In this document: one piece after another, positions 1-8,169 of the stretch | How the letters are laid out: every line of letters starts with the position of its first letter | Position numbering within the stretch: the stretch's first letter is position 1 | Made by a program: the position numbers and the translations under genes | Notes under the pieces: generated by a model | What the model was told of the DNA's origin: nothing | What the model saw: the letters and a program-made list of their open reading frames with translations, nothing else | The model's database searches: none | IMG/VR virus record: IMGVR_UViG_3300042907_001193 | Coordinates: 1 to 64,000 of that record | Direction: 5' to 3' (one strand) | From: a virus | DNA: 64,000 nucleotides

Positions 1-976
1 ACGCTTCTCTAACCGCAGGAAAGCCTGGGTAAAAAGTGTTCTTAACAAAGCTAGGAGTAATAGGACTTTTTATGAGAGTGCTCAATACTCGGTTAGCTAT
101 GTCTGCTATTCCGGCTTCTTTATCTAAATCAGCTGCTGATTTAAGAATCTCTGGTGGGAGCTGAGCACCTGCAGGCAGCGTACCAGTCTGTAATAACTCC
201 CGTCCTTTAGCTGTTGCGGGAAGTACTTGGCCGTCAAGTAAAACGGACTGCAGTTGGGATGGCTTTACTAGTGTTTCATATCTGTTTGAGGTATGATAGA
301 AGAAAGGTTGAAACACTTCTGGGATTGGATTTTTTGGGGTAATAGAAGTCAATTGGTGTTTACGAATATGATTCTTTATCTTCATTGAATCTTGCCATGC
401 CCTATAGGCATAATTTAACCCTCTAGTTGGATCAATTCTATCATGACCCATCAGCTGAGTTCGATCTCGTTCAAAGCCATAATCAGGCATATATCTTTGA
501 TTTTTTGTTGTTCCATAAACACCAACTAAACTTTTAGGGCTGTAAACAGTGCCATCATAACTGTCAGGGGGAACATAGTTAGAACGTGGCCCTAACAGTC
601 TTGGTTGCTTTATTCGACCATATGCCGCAGCAACGCCTTTAAATGGGGTAGCATGAAGATAATCAGTAGAATAACCTCCACGAGTCAAATCAGCTACATT
701 CCCGCCACGAAATACTTGAGCAGGTTCTGCAGATCTTGAAAAACCTATAGTTGCACCTGCTGGGCCGCTAGGCAGGCTATCTAATGCCTTAGCAAACCCT
801 TCTCCTGGTAATTTTATGCCTTGTTGCTTTGCTGCTAATTGCAATGCTCCAATTCGTGGATACTCTGCAACAACATCTTTACCCAACAAAGCAGTTAAGC
901 CTTGAACTGTACGCCAGCGTGACGCAGTCTTCTCCATCCGAGCAAGCATCAATCGCAGTTTAGGAATGTTAGCCAT
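1..976 (-). CDS. Unknown protein, possible ADP-ribosyltransferase-like; C-terminus beyond window
   Basis: An open frame runs from an ATG at 976 through the left edge of the window (325 codons visible, no stop), so only the N-terminal part is seen. Residues about 87-120 read VFRGGN, then GYSTDYLHATPF and GVAAAYG. An Arg, a Ser-Thr pair and a TP..VA..Y stretch in this order resemble the layout of ADP-ribosyltransferase-like domains of phage polyvalent proteins. The catalytic Glu cannot be assigned. This is inference; the protein may equally be an unrelated structural or injected protein. It is the last gene of the minus-strand run that includes phoH. Confidence 0.6.
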   Translation of the reverse strand, partial: MANIPKLRLMLARMEKTASRWRTVQGLTALLGKDVVAEYPRIGALQLAAKQQGIKLPGEGFAKALDSLPSGPAGATIGFSRSAEPAQVFRGGNVADLTRGGYSTDYLHATPFKGVAAAYGRIKQPRLLGPRSNYVPPDSYDGTVYSPKSLVGVYGTTKNQRYMPDYGFERDRTQLMGHDRIDPTRGLNYAYRAWQDSMKIKNHIRKHQLTSITPKNPIPEVFQPFFYHTSNRYETLVKPSQLQSVLLDGQVLPATAKGRELLQTGTLPAGAQLPPEILKSAADLDKEAGIADIANRVLSTLIKSPITPSFVKNTFYPGFPAVREA

Positions 977-992
977 GGTTAGTCTCGTTAAT

Positions 993-1652
993 TTAAAGTC
1001 TCTTTAGCACTTCACGCACCAACGGATGGCGAAGAGACTCACCCTCCGTAAAGGTGTGTGTGCATGCTGTGGGCATAGAGGACAATCGCTGCATCACAGA
1101 CAGTATATCACAAGGTGTGTTGTCAGGGTTGTGTGGTTTAACATCAGTTTGTTCGGGGTCACAGGAGATGAGTACCTTAGAGTTGTTACCCACCCTAGTC
1201 AAAAACATCTTAAGTTGGCTATAGGTTGCGTTTTGAGCCTCATCAAGGAACAATACAGTGTCTTCAAAGGTATCGCCCCGCATATAGGCTAAGGGCTGAA
1301 ACAACACAGCTTCCTCAGGCAACTTATAAGTTAAGCGTTTGATCAATCTTCGGATTGGATCGAAGTAAGGACTTATCTTCTCTTCCACGGTGCCTGGGAG
1401 GAATCCCAGAGTATCTCCAACCTCTACAATGGGCCTAACCACAAGGATCTGCTTCTTTTCACCAGCTAACAGCTCTTGCAGTGCACAGGCTAGGGCACAA
1501 TGAGTTTTGCCGGTTCCAGCGGGTCCGGTGAGAAATATGAGGTCATGGGTGGGGTAATCTTTAGCAACTTTGATCTGAGTCGGGTTTGCAGGTTTGAAGT
1601 GGAACACAGTTTCTTGTAATGATGCAGTTGTATTAGGTTTCTTCTTGGCCAT
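993..1652 (-). CDS. phoH: PhoH-like P-loop ATPase
   Basis: A 219-residue PhoH-family ATPase, a RecA/SF1-type P-loop fold common in phages. Walker A is GPAGTGKT at residues 43-50, and Walker B with the following Gln is VLFLDEAQ at 133-140. LISCDPEQTD follows in the sensor position. The length fits a bare PhoH domain without KH or PIN extension. Its cellular role is unsettled; an RNA-helicase or phosphate-stress link is proposed for bacterial PhoH. The start overlaps the end of the upstream gene by 20 bases, suggesting co-translation. Confidence 0.9.
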   Translation of the reverse strand: MAKKKPNTTASLQETVFHFKPANPTQIKVAKDYPTHDLIFLTGPAGTGKTHCALACALQELLAGEKKQILVVRPIVEVGDTLGFLPGTVEEKISPYFDPIRRLIKRLTYKLPEEAVLFQPLAYMRGDTFEDTVLFLDEAQNATYSQLKMFLTRVGNNSKVLISCDPEQTDVKPHNPDNTPCDILSVMQRLSSMPTACTHTFTEGESLRHPLVREVLKRL

Positions 1653-2058
1653 GGTAAGACTCCTTGTTAAAGGTGAATTGTTTCCAAGGTCGGTATATTC
1701 GGTTTAAGTAATGGAAGCAGAGATAATCTTCACTAGCTTGCGTACACACAGGGCGGTACAGCAATACTTCAGTCTTAGGCAACTGTACTAGTATGCAGTG
1801 CTCATGCCCTAGCATGCTGAACTTCTTAATCCAGTGGCATAACGACTTTCTTTGACCTGCTACTAGGTTCACAGATAAGCAGTTAAATTCCGGATTTAAG
1901 TTACAGTGCCAACCATTACACACTAGGTCAGATAGCCCCTTAGAGCTCATATCTTGAAGCGTAGCCTTCTGTCTACAACGACTTATCTGCATTGATACAG
2001 GCCATGCTGTCAGATGCGGGGCTGAAGCGATATCGGGTAGGGCTTTGGCTGTTTTCAT
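1633..2058 (-). CDS. Hypothetical protein upstream of phoH
   Basis: About 141 residues from the ATG at 2058 (MKTAKALP); GTG at 2109 and ATGs at 2094 and 2067 in the same frame are possible earlier starts, and no start has a strong SD. The protein is Cys- and Trp-bearing (GWHCN, SLCHW, YLCFHY) but I recognise no domain. Its 3' end overlaps the phoH start. A copy of the palindrome family (TCCGGA core at 1888-1893) lies inside it. Confidence 0.6.
   Translation of the reverse strand: MKTAKALPDIASAPHLTAWPVSMQISRCRQKATLQDMSSKGLSDLVCNGWHCNLNPEFNCLSVNLVAGQRKSLCHWIKKFSMLGHEHCILVQLPKTEVLLYRPVCTQASEDYLCFHYLNRIYRPWKQFTFNKESYHGQEET
1883..1899. repeat. AAAATCYGGATTTT-type palindrome, copy 1 (variant)
   Basis: TTAAATTCCGGATTTAA, a variant of the recurring palindrome, lies inside a coding region about 230 bases upstream of the phoH start. 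Confidence 0.4.
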
Positions 2059-2149
2059 AGTGCGTCTCATAAGATATGAGTCTACCCAAGACATGCCTAA
2101 ATAGTACACAGCAGCATTACAAATATGATCAAAGTTATTAATATTATCG

Positions 2150-2174
2150 CCAGCCTACAATATAGACTGGCGAT
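2150..2174 (-). other. Hairpin downstream of the cytochrome-like gene
   Basis: An 8-bp stem ATCGCCAG/CTGGCGAT with a loop of about 9-13 bases lies in the 98-base gap after the cytochrome-like gene. A weaker stem (TATCTC/GAGATA) sits next to it. No T-tract follows on the minus strand, so it may be an mRNA-end structure rather than a classical terminator. Confidence 0.4.
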
Positions 2175-2207
2175 GCTTCCATATCTCAGCCTAACAGAGA
2201 TATAGTG

Positions 2208-2900
2208 CTATTTTTTAGGTATCAGACTGATTGGGGTCAGCGAGAACACTGTGTCGCCACCACGGATCCTAATACCATAGCCATCTTGGCTACCAGTCTT
2301 ACCGTGACAGGACATACAGGACTGCCCCGCACCAGTGAAACCACTAGGGGCGCAATCAACATCGGTGAATATTACTTTGGATGTCCATTCATCTTCACCT
2401 ACCTTCTCTCGCTTACGCACCTCAAAGGTTTGTTTCTTGTGCGTTAGCATGTCAATGAAGATAGAACCCTTGGGCCAACCCCACTTGTGCATGGGTAATG
2501 CCCTTCTTGCCCCTGCATCCACATGTTCAATGTAGAGGTTTACTTCCGCATCCTTGGGGAACGAGACTCCCACATAGGATACAAAGTCGGCTAGATCATC
2601 TGTACCACCCGAGGTTGCCCAAGGGAACTTGCGGTTAGGATTAGTTTCCCTTGCAATGCTGTCATCTTGGCTGGTAGGTACCCAGACATGGTGATCCAGT
2701 CCATTGGTGATGGTGAGTCGCTGGCTGTAGTTAGATCGGTTGTAGAAGTGTAGCCTGTCGGGGAATGCTAATCCCTTGGGCCACATCTTATGGATCCTTT
2801 GTTGTTCCGCTAAGGATAAGTATTGATCTTGGCCCGCATTGGGGAAAGAAACTGCTCCCTGCAGGGGCAGTGCAATTAAAACAAATACGCAATTAAACAT
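2208..2900 (-). CDS. Exported c-type haem protein, cytochrome P460-like
   Basis: A 230-residue protein with an N-terminal hydrophobic signal peptide (FVLIALPLQGAVS, residues about 5-18) and a single haem c motif C195-M-S-C198-H199 close to the C-terminus. Only about 31 residues follow the motif, too few for a normal class I cytochrome c. A haem motif after a beta-rich region with WPKGSIFID and REKVGEDEW stretches, and GGDTVFS after CxxCH, is the layout of cytochrome P460 / c'-beta proteins. The start is ATG 2900, because AAAGGAAT lies 6 bases upstream; an in-frame TTG at 2915 sits before that SD. It would act in the periplasm and need host haem-attachment machinery. The P460 assignment is inference; the exported CxxCH protein is read directly. 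Confidence 0.7.
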   Translation of the reverse strand: MFNCVFVLIALPLQGAVSFPNAGQDQYLSLAEQQRIHKMWPKGLAFPDRLHFYNRSNYSQRLTITNGLDHHVWVPTSQDDSIARETNPNRKFPWATSGGTDDLADFVSYVGVSFPKDAEVNLYIEHVDAGARRALPMHKWGWPKGSIFIDMLTHKKQTFEVRKREKVGEDEWTSKVIFTDVDCAPSGFTGAGQSCMSCHGKTGSQDGYGIRIRGGDTVFSLTPISLIPKK

Positions 2901-2929
2901 GAGAATTCCTTTCAAGAGAGTTTATAACA

Positions 2930-3280
2930 TCAACTAATGTCTTTTCTAAAGCCTTTGGTTATCGGTTCCACCTCTCGATCTATCCATAGGACATGTACAG
3001 TAACACTACGAAGATTGGGCCATTCCAGCTTCTCGAAGACAAAGCCTTCCTTACGGAGCTTTTCCATGTCTTCCTCTACAGCTTCCATCGCTCCAACTGA
3101 GCATTCCTTGGAAGTGTTTCGCCTAGCGAATCGGGCAGCAAGCTCTTGGCTCGCAAATGTAGGGACAGTCGGTTGATCCTCCTTCTGGTACACCAGCAGA
3201 GGACATACACGATTGTTGCGAAGTTCATTTAGAAATTCAGATTTGTTTAATTCACCACCATCCGATAGTGCGAACCACAT
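2930..3280 (-). CDS. Hypothetical protein
   Basis: 116 residues, ATG at 3280 with AAGGATG 8 bases upstream. Predicted soluble, with a Glu/Arg/Lys-rich central helix (residues about 60-85) and a C-terminal beta-like stretch VTVHVLWIDREVEP. No family recognised. A copy of the AAAATCCGGATTT palindrome sits 20 bases upstream of the start codon. Confidence 0.65.
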   Translation of the reverse strand: MWFALSDGGELNKSEFLNELRNNRVCPLLVYQKEDQPTVPTFASQELAARFARRNTSKECSVGAMEAVEEDMEKLRKEGFVFEKLEWPNLRSVTVHVLWIDREVEPITKGFRKDIS

Positions 3281-3299
3281 ACATGCATCCTTGCAAGTT

Positions 3300-3312
3300 A
3301 AAATCCGGATTT
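3300..3312. promoter_or_regulatory. AAAATCCGGATTT palindrome, copy 2, upstream of a start
   Basis: Intergenic palindrome 20 bases upstream of the ATG at 3280. It matches the elements at 16251 and 21542, which sit similarly before start codons. Confidence 0.5.
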
Positions 3313-3326
3313 GAAACTAAGTTTCA

Positions 3327-3596
3327 TCACTTAATAAAAACCGGTTTATCGGGCATGCCACGTTTCTGCACCTGTTGCTCTAGCTGGTGTGCTAGATCTC
3401 CCAAGGTTTGGTGCATGCCATTGTCTAATATAGCTTTGTCTATGCCCCAGCGATCTTCAATCACGAACCATAGCTCCATAGAGCTAAGACTGTCTATTCC
3501 TAACGAATGGAAGGTATCGGTAGCTCGAATGCGGTCCGCAGCTATGTCCAAATGCTCCGCCACGATGTCCACTAAATTGCCGTATAAGTTAGCCAT
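3327..3596 (-). CDS. acpP: Acyl carrier protein
   Basis: An 89-residue acyl carrier protein. The DSL motif for 4'-phosphopantetheine attachment is in SLGIDSLSSMEL; the modified serine would be Ser36. The start is the ATG at 3596 preceded by GAAAGGACGAGCTA; the frame is open further upstream but without a better SD. Carrier proteins hold acyl or aminoacyl groups as thioesters for synthases or transferases in the cytoplasm. No acyl synthase is visible in the window, so it presumably uses host enzymes or a phage transferase. Two small methyltransferases lie just upstream in the same direction. Confidence 0.85.
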   Translation of the reverse strand: MANLYGNLVDIVAEHLDIAADRIRATDTFHSLGIDSLSSMELWFVIEDRWGIDKAILDNGMHQTLGDLAHQLEQQVQKRGMPDKPVFIK

Positions 3597-3693
3597 TAGC
3601 TCGTCCTTTCTCCATCTATTCTGATATCCGTCACAATATCGGCCTATTTCAAGGGTATTAGCCAAATAAGGGTGTTCGATATTGTAATTTATG

Positions 3694-4266
3694 TCAAGTG
3701 CCTTTTCTAACTAACCAGCTAGTATCATTGAAAACAACATCTGGCTCCCCATAGATCTCATTCACAGCCTTATCGACATACCCTACCCAGCCACCACCAT
3801 AATCATGCCCAGCTACAAACCCACCTTTACGAACTAAATCCCTATAGTTCAATATGTCTTTCTTCACTTGTTCATACTGGTGCATGCCATCTATATACAC
3901 AACATCAAAGCAGTGCACTACTGGGTTATTCATTAACTCTTGGATCGCATCATCAGACTTCTTTTTTATTAGTTCGTAATTATTGTATCTACCCATTCTC
4001 GCACAGAATTCAACGTAAATGGCAGACATGGGCACACCCTCACTACAGACTCTATCACTACCATCGTAGTCGTCTAAAAAAGGATCAACAGTAACTACAG
4101 TTTTGAAGTTTTGGCAGAAGATAGCGGTGGATTCACCTGTGTAAGCACCTATCTCCAATAACCTCATGTTTTTGATTGGGGACCTTTTATCTATATACGC
4201 TATCATGTCCCTCAAACCTTGCTCATACTGGCCCACTCTCATTTGAATAATGCTAGATACGATCAT
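3694..4266 (-). CDS. Class I SAM-dependent methyltransferase (Methyltransf_24 type), copy A
   Basis: 190 residues. Motif I is LLEIGAYTGEST (residues 35-46), the acidic end of strand 2 is VVTVDPF, and VVYIDGMHQYEQVKKDI followed by GGFVAGHDY matches the Methyltransf_24 / cephalosporin-hydroxylase-like group. It is a tandem paralogue of the next gene upstream, with the same ending (SWLVRK). The ATG at 4266 has AAAAGGAATAAC before it and lies 1 base from the upstream stop. The substrate is unknown; neighbours suggest a glycan or acyl metabolite. Confidence 0.8.
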   Translation of the reverse strand: MIVSSIIQMRVGQYEQGLRDMIAYIDKRSPIKNMRLLEIGAYTGESTAIFCQNFKTVVTVDPFLDDYDGSDRVCSEGVPMSAIYVEFCARMGRYNNYELIKKKSDDAIQELMNNPVVHCFDVVYIDGMHQYEQVKKDILNYRDLVRKGGFVAGHDYGGGWVGYVDKAVNEIYGEPDVVFNDTSWLVRKGT

Positions 4267-4267
4267 G

Positions 4268-4810
4268 TTATTCCTTTTCAGTTTTTCTTACTAACCAGCT
4301 TGCGTCTCTGAATCTCATTTGAGGCTTACCCAAGCACTCATTAACTGCTTGTTCTACGCCCGGCCAGCCATCTTCATAATCATGCCCAGTAATAAAGCCA
4401 TTCGGTTTTACTAGCTTTTGATAGTTTAATATGTCTTTCTTTACATAGTCATAATCATGATTACCATCTATGTACACCACATCGAACTGTCGATTTGCTA
4501 ACTCTTCAAAAGCATCATTAGAGGTTTTTCGTATTAAATTATGGTTAGCATAGGGCTTCATCCTAAAACAGAATGCACCATGAACCTCATTGCCATCAGC
4601 AAATTTGGAATCAACTATATTGTGAGGATCTACAGCGGTAACACTTTCAAAGTGCTGGCAGAAGACTGAAGTGGATTCTCCAGTATATGACCCTATCTCA
4701 AGTAGTCTCATGCTTTTAGTTGGATATATGTTATTTATGTAGCTTATAAGGTCTAACAGCCCTTGCGTTAGGTTCTTGTCACCACGCATTGACCTATATT
4801 TAGCACCCAT
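4268..4810 (-). CDS. Class I SAM-dependent methyltransferase (Methyltransf_24 type), copy B
   Basis: 180 residues, paralogous to the following gene. It has LLEIGSYTGEST (motif I), VTAVDPHN, FDVVYIDGNHDYDYVKKDI, FITGHDYEDGW and a C-terminal SWLVRK. Divergence between the copies is substantial, so the duplication is not recent or is under diversifying use. The ATG at 4810 is preceded by AAAGGAATTACAAA. Substrate not predictable from sequence. Confidence 0.8.
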   Translation of the reverse strand: MGAKYRSMRGDKNLTQGLLDLISYINNIYPTKSMRLLEIGSYTGESTSVFCQHFESVTAVDPHNIVDSKFADGNEVHGAFCFRMKPYANHNLIRKTSNDAFEELANRQFDVVYIDGNHDYDYVKKDILNYQKLVKPNGFITGHDYEDGWPGVEQAVNECLGKPQMRFRDASWLVRKTEKE

Positions 4811-4833
4811 TTTGTAATTCCTTTGTGAGTTAA

Positions 4834-4866
4834 AACAGCGGGTTGAATCCTTTCATTCCCGCCGTT
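4834..4866 (-). terminator. Probable terminator
   Basis: Minus-strand stem AACGGCGGG/CCCGCTGTT (one mismatch, 15-base loop) followed by TTTTAAC, just after the stop of the 4881-5186 gene. Confidence 0.5.
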
Positions 4867-4880
4867 AATAAGGCAAAATA

Positions 4881-5186
4881 CTAAGTATTAAAGATAGCAA
4901 TCGATGAATCTGGGCTCGACATTGTACCCGCTACGGCTTTAGTTGCAGTTACATCTGGACTGATTTTAAGTCTTTGTCCATTTGACAACATGATGCCATA
5001 GTTGTTACTTACACTGAACACTTCTACTGGTCTCTTTTCTGACAATAGCTTCTTTGCCCAATCAAGGAACTTATCAGAGTCATCAGAAATACTTGTAGGT
5101 ATCTCATATGCCTTACGATACTCTGTTTCCAAATAACTGAGCAAGTCTACCAATTCTCCAGACATCTTGCTTATAGTACTATTCAT
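4881..5186 (-). CDS. Hypothetical protein
   Basis: 101 residues, ATG at 5186 with AAAGGATTGAT upstream. The N-terminal half looks helical and acidic (ELVDLLSYLETEYRKAYEI), the C-terminal half is beta-like. No motif recognised. It follows the tubulin-like gene by 12 bases and is closed by a probable terminator, so it may be co-expressed with the tubulin homologue and could be a partner; that is inference. Confidence 0.65.
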   Translation of the reverse strand: MNSTISKMSGELVDLLSYLETEYRKAYEIPTSISDDSDKFLDWAKKLLSEKRPVEVFSVSNNYGIMLSNGQRLKISPDVTATKAVAGTMSSPDSSIAIFNT

Positions 5187-5198
5187 ATCAATCCTTTC

Positions 5199-6494
5199 TT
5201 AATCATTCACACCGAGGAACTGAGCTAACCCACTGGTCAGCTGACTTTTAGAAATGTTAGCTTCTTTTGCCAACTTAGCCAAGGTAGGCAAGGGTGGCTT
5301 AAGATCACTAATCATAGCATAGGCTTGTAAACCGGGCGATGAGCCAATGTACACACCCCTATGCACTACACTAGTACCACCCTTCAATGTACGATTCATT
5401 TGCGTGAACCCTGCATCGAAGTATTCCAAACCAAGGTTGTCTAAGTGGTTTTGATCTCCCACAAACAGACAAGCACCCTTAGTTCCTTGCTTCAGATCTA
5501 CTTCAGCTAACACATTGTTAGTGAGCTGATCTCTAATCGCTGCAGAAATGTCTGCAGGACTTGTAATGTTTTGTAAGCTAGCTGCACCCATCACACAAAT
5601 ACCATGATCCAGCAACTGAGCTAGCTCACTGCGATCAAAGGTGATTAAAGGGCTATGTACCGCAGCCAATTGGTTAAACAAATGGAATAGCTGACTGACT
5701 GTGCTATTAGCCACATTGTACAGCTGTGCCATGCCTGGGCGGTACAATTGGTTAATGCGGGCATTGTCAATCAAGATTAATGGGCTTACTTTGAGCTCCA
5801 TTAGTCTTTGGAAAGATGTAACTGCATTACGACATACTTGCTGACCTTCCGTAAAAGCCGGAATTGAAGCTATCACTCCAACTCGAGGTGGCTTGCCCTT
5901 AGACTCTAAGTACTCTCTAGCCACTTGCACCAGCTTACCACTAGTACCAGAGCCAGTACCACCACCTAAACCTACACAGATTAGGCCATAGTCCACATCG
6001 TTGCCCCACGAGCGTTGCAACAGATCCCAGATTTCCTCTTCGTGTCCATTTATTGCTTGTTCCGCAAACCTCGCATCTTTTGCAGCTCCACCCAATTGCA
6101 GCGTATGTCGCTGAATCTCATCGGGTAATCCTTGGAAGTCGCTCTCTGCGGTGTTGAATAAGGCCACTCGTCTATAGCCTAAAGACCAGAAGCTGGAGGC
6201 TAAGCGAGCACCGCCCTGCCCAGACCCCAGAAATGCCATGTTAAATGCGACATCATAAGGAAAGGCATCGTTTACCACTACTTGGGTTGCCGCTTGCTTA
6301 TGGGCAGCAGGATTCAATGCTGCAGCGATGTTACCTATGTGCACAACGCCGGGGGCTGCAACTGGAGGTGCGATTGAAGGTGTGGCGACAGGGGCAACTG
6401 GGGCAGCAATGGGAGGGGTGGCAATGGGGATGCCCGATGCCTTGCTCAACGATGCCTTCATTTGCTGCTCAATCGAACCATCTGAATTACTCAT
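5199..6494 (-). CDS. Tubulin/FtsZ-superfamily GTPase
   Basis: 431 residues. The tubulin signature GGGTGSGTSG (residues 177-186, binds GTP phosphates) is intact, and the first nucleotide loop is GSGQGGARLA (90-99) with ALFNTAESD at 111-119. A Pro/Ala-rich stretch (residues 22-50) precedes the GTPase domain. Phage tubulins (PhuZ type) form dynamic filaments that centre or move the replication body and capsids in the host. FtsZ's usual C-terminal anchor peptide is not evident. No nuclear-shell (chimallin) gene is recognisable in this window, so a nucleus-forming life cycle cannot be claimed. The ATG at 6494 has AAGGATAACGCA. Confidence 0.85.
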   Translation of the reverse strand: MSNSDGSIEQQMKASLSKASGIPIATPPIAAPVAPVATPSIAPPVAAPGVVHIGNIAAALNPAAHKQAATQVVVNDAFPYDVAFNMAFLGSGQGGARLASSFWSLGYRRVALFNTAESDFQGLPDEIQRHTLQLGGAAKDARFAEQAINGHEEEIWDLLQRSWGNDVDYGLICVGLGGGTGSGTSGKLVQVAREYLESKGKPPRVGVIASIPAFTEGQQVCRNAVTSFQRLMELKVSPLILIDNARINQLYRPGMAQLYNVANSTVSQLFHLFNQLAAVHSPLITFDRSELAQLLDHGICVMGAASLQNITSPADISAAIRDQLTNNVLAEVDLKQGTKGACLFVGDQNHLDNLGLEYFDAGFTQMNRTLKGGTSVVHRGVYIGSSPGLQAYAMISDLKPPLPTLAKLAKEANISKSQLTSGLAQFLGVND

Positions 6495-6518
6495 TGCGTT
6501 ATCCTTGTTTTAAAAACA

Positions 6519-7109
6519 TTAAATAGAAGTTAGAAACTTATCTAAATTCTCAAACTGATTGTCTTTAACTTCAGAGTTTGTCATTGTGAAAACTTTATTA
6601 AACAATTTCAAGTGCGTATTGTACCTCTTACGGTAACAATTGCAGATAGATTTTATGTAATCAGGATTAAACGAACCCTTGGTCCAACGTGTAATCATAG
6701 CTGCATCTTCAGCCTCTGTTGCTTGTACATCTATTACAATATTAGTTATATTAACCCACAAATCTAAAAATGGAGCCATTGTTGTGCCCGAGATAACTGC
6801 AGGACTATTGAATTTAGCAATAAACTCAGCTGGGCCAGGAAATGGAGTAGGGTAATAAAGAGGAATCTGATCACTTAAACAACTAACTCCATGGTTTTCA
6901 CAAATATCTTCATGAATCCTCTGTGACTCGTAATTTTGAAAATCATGTTCAAAATAAAAATTAACATGTGGCATTTCTATGTCTTGATTAGGCCACAACA
7001 CTGCCCAGCCAAAATTGTATAATCTTCTAGCTACTTGGTTTACCCAAGCTCCGGGAGTACCCGCTACCAACACATGCTTGGTTACACAAACTCGTTGCAA
7101 ATGAACCAT
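6519..7109 (-). CDS. Hypothetical protein, possibly a degenerate P-loop/sulfotransferase-like fold
   Basis: 196 residues. The N-terminus HVLVAGTPGAWVNQVARRL has the beta-loop-alpha look of a P-loop but lacks the GK[ST] end, as in some sulfotransferase-like folds. The C-terminal half is helical with NPDYIKSICNCYRKRYNTHLK. Its start overlaps the end of the upstream glycosyltransferase by 28 bases, which suggests it belongs to the glycan-modification block. Confidence 0.6.
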   Translation of the reverse strand: MVHLQRVCVTKHVLVAGTPGAWVNQVARRLYNFGWAVLWPNQDIEMPHVNFYFEHDFQNYESQRIHEDICENHGVSCLSDQIPLYYPTPFPGPAEFIAKFNSPAVISGTTMAPFLDLWVNITNIVIDVQATEAEDAAMITRWTKGSFNPDYIKSICNCYRKRYNTHLKLFNKVFTMTNSEVKDNQFENLDKFLTSI

Positions 7110-8146
7110 TCAAAAGCTTTCTGTTTCTTACGCACATACTCTGCTGTAACCAGCTGCATGGACTCTAGTAACTCTGTGGGAACCTCAGCTAACTCCGACA
7201 AGGCAATTTCCACATCATCTAAAGACACTTCGGCAATAGGAGCTGGCTGTTCATCTAACCCACACACAATTAGCTTACCATTGGAGTCGTCCACCAAATG
7301 GGCTCCCACTGGAGGAATATCATGACAAGCCAAAACTGAGGAACTACTAACCAAGGCTGCCATGACCGACCCATAAGTATATCTAGTGTTCGCCATGTAG
7401 ACCCAATCATGCTGACGAGCTAGATTACTGTAGTCATAGTAAGGCGGGCTGGTTACACAAGCAACTCTATTAGGATAAGCCTGTTGAAGCTGCTTGATAT
7501 CTGTACGATATCTGCGAGGCATGGAGTGTTCTAACAAAAAAGTAAATCTAGTCCCACTGTAATTGTCTAAAAGCGAATAAAATATATCTAACAGTTCTGG
7601 TCCCATATCTAATTTTACTGACTTAGATAAAACAATTAAAAACTGTTGAAGGCCAGGCTGTACCCACCCACACTTTGGAGATAACAATTTATCCGGAACT
7701 ACCAAGTTAGCCCAAGTGCGATTAGGCAAAACCCTGCCTTGATGCTTGTCTAACCAATTAGATAAGTCATGGCTTAAACAAATAATTCGATCTGCCATTT
7801 TTAGAAATGTTGAGTTATCTTCATTCCACATTCCCCAATAAGGGAAGTAATAATGTAAAGTCTGATACTTTGGGCTAAATGAACTTACTAGCTTAGCTTC
7901 TTGTAATGCCCATATGCTAGGGCTAAACCAGCACAAATGTGTTGCTTGAAAAGCCCAATGATGTATCGAATCTTCGTTTGCTCGTTTAACCTTACAATCC
8001 CATATAGGGTGAATGCCCTTTGAAACCTTACCATCAGCTAGAAATTCTACTTCAATACCGCAACGCACTAACCAGTCTGCTATTTGCACGGCTGCTAAAG
8101 TGGTTTCGTTGCGAACATAGGGAGCAAAAATTCCAACTTTGAGCAC
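7082..8146 (-). CDS. GT-B-like glycosyltransferase
   Basis: 354 residues beginning MLKVGIFAPYVRNETTLAA, the first Rossmann strand and loop typical of GT-B glycosyltransferases. A second Rossmann domain from about residue 165 (FLIVLSKSVKLDMGPELLDIF, then FTFLLEHS) and a C-terminal TYGSVMAALVSSSSVLA segment resemble the donor-binding region of GT1/GT4 enzymes, though the usual E(x7)E is not clear. The start is GTG at 8146 with AGGAGTTATC. It sits in a row with two further glycosyltransferases ahead of the portal gene. Confidence 0.65.
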   Translation of the reverse strand: MLKVGIFAPYVRNETTLAAVQIADWLVRCGIEVEFLADGKVSKGIHPIWDCKVKRANEDSIHHWAFQATHLCWFSPSIWALQEAKLVSSFSPKYQTLHYYFPYWGMWNEDNSTFLKMADRIICLSHDLSNWLDKHQGRVLPNRTWANLVVPDKLLSPKCGWVQPGLQQFLIVLSKSVKLDMGPELLDIFYSLLDNYSGTRFTFLLEHSMPRRYRTDIKQLQQAYPNRVACVTSPPYYDYSNLARQHDWVYMANTRYTYGSVMAALVSSSSVLACHDIPPVGAHLVDDSNGKLIVCGLDEQPAPIAEVSLDDVEIALSELAEVPTELLESMQLVTAEYVRKKQKAFEWFICNEFV

Positions 8147-8169
8147 GATAACTCCTAGGCTTGAATTAT

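Noticed and set aside
5199-6494. Nucleus-forming jumbo phage
   Set aside because: A tubulin homologue alone is not enough; no shell protein or phage multi-subunit RNA polymerase genes are visible in this window.
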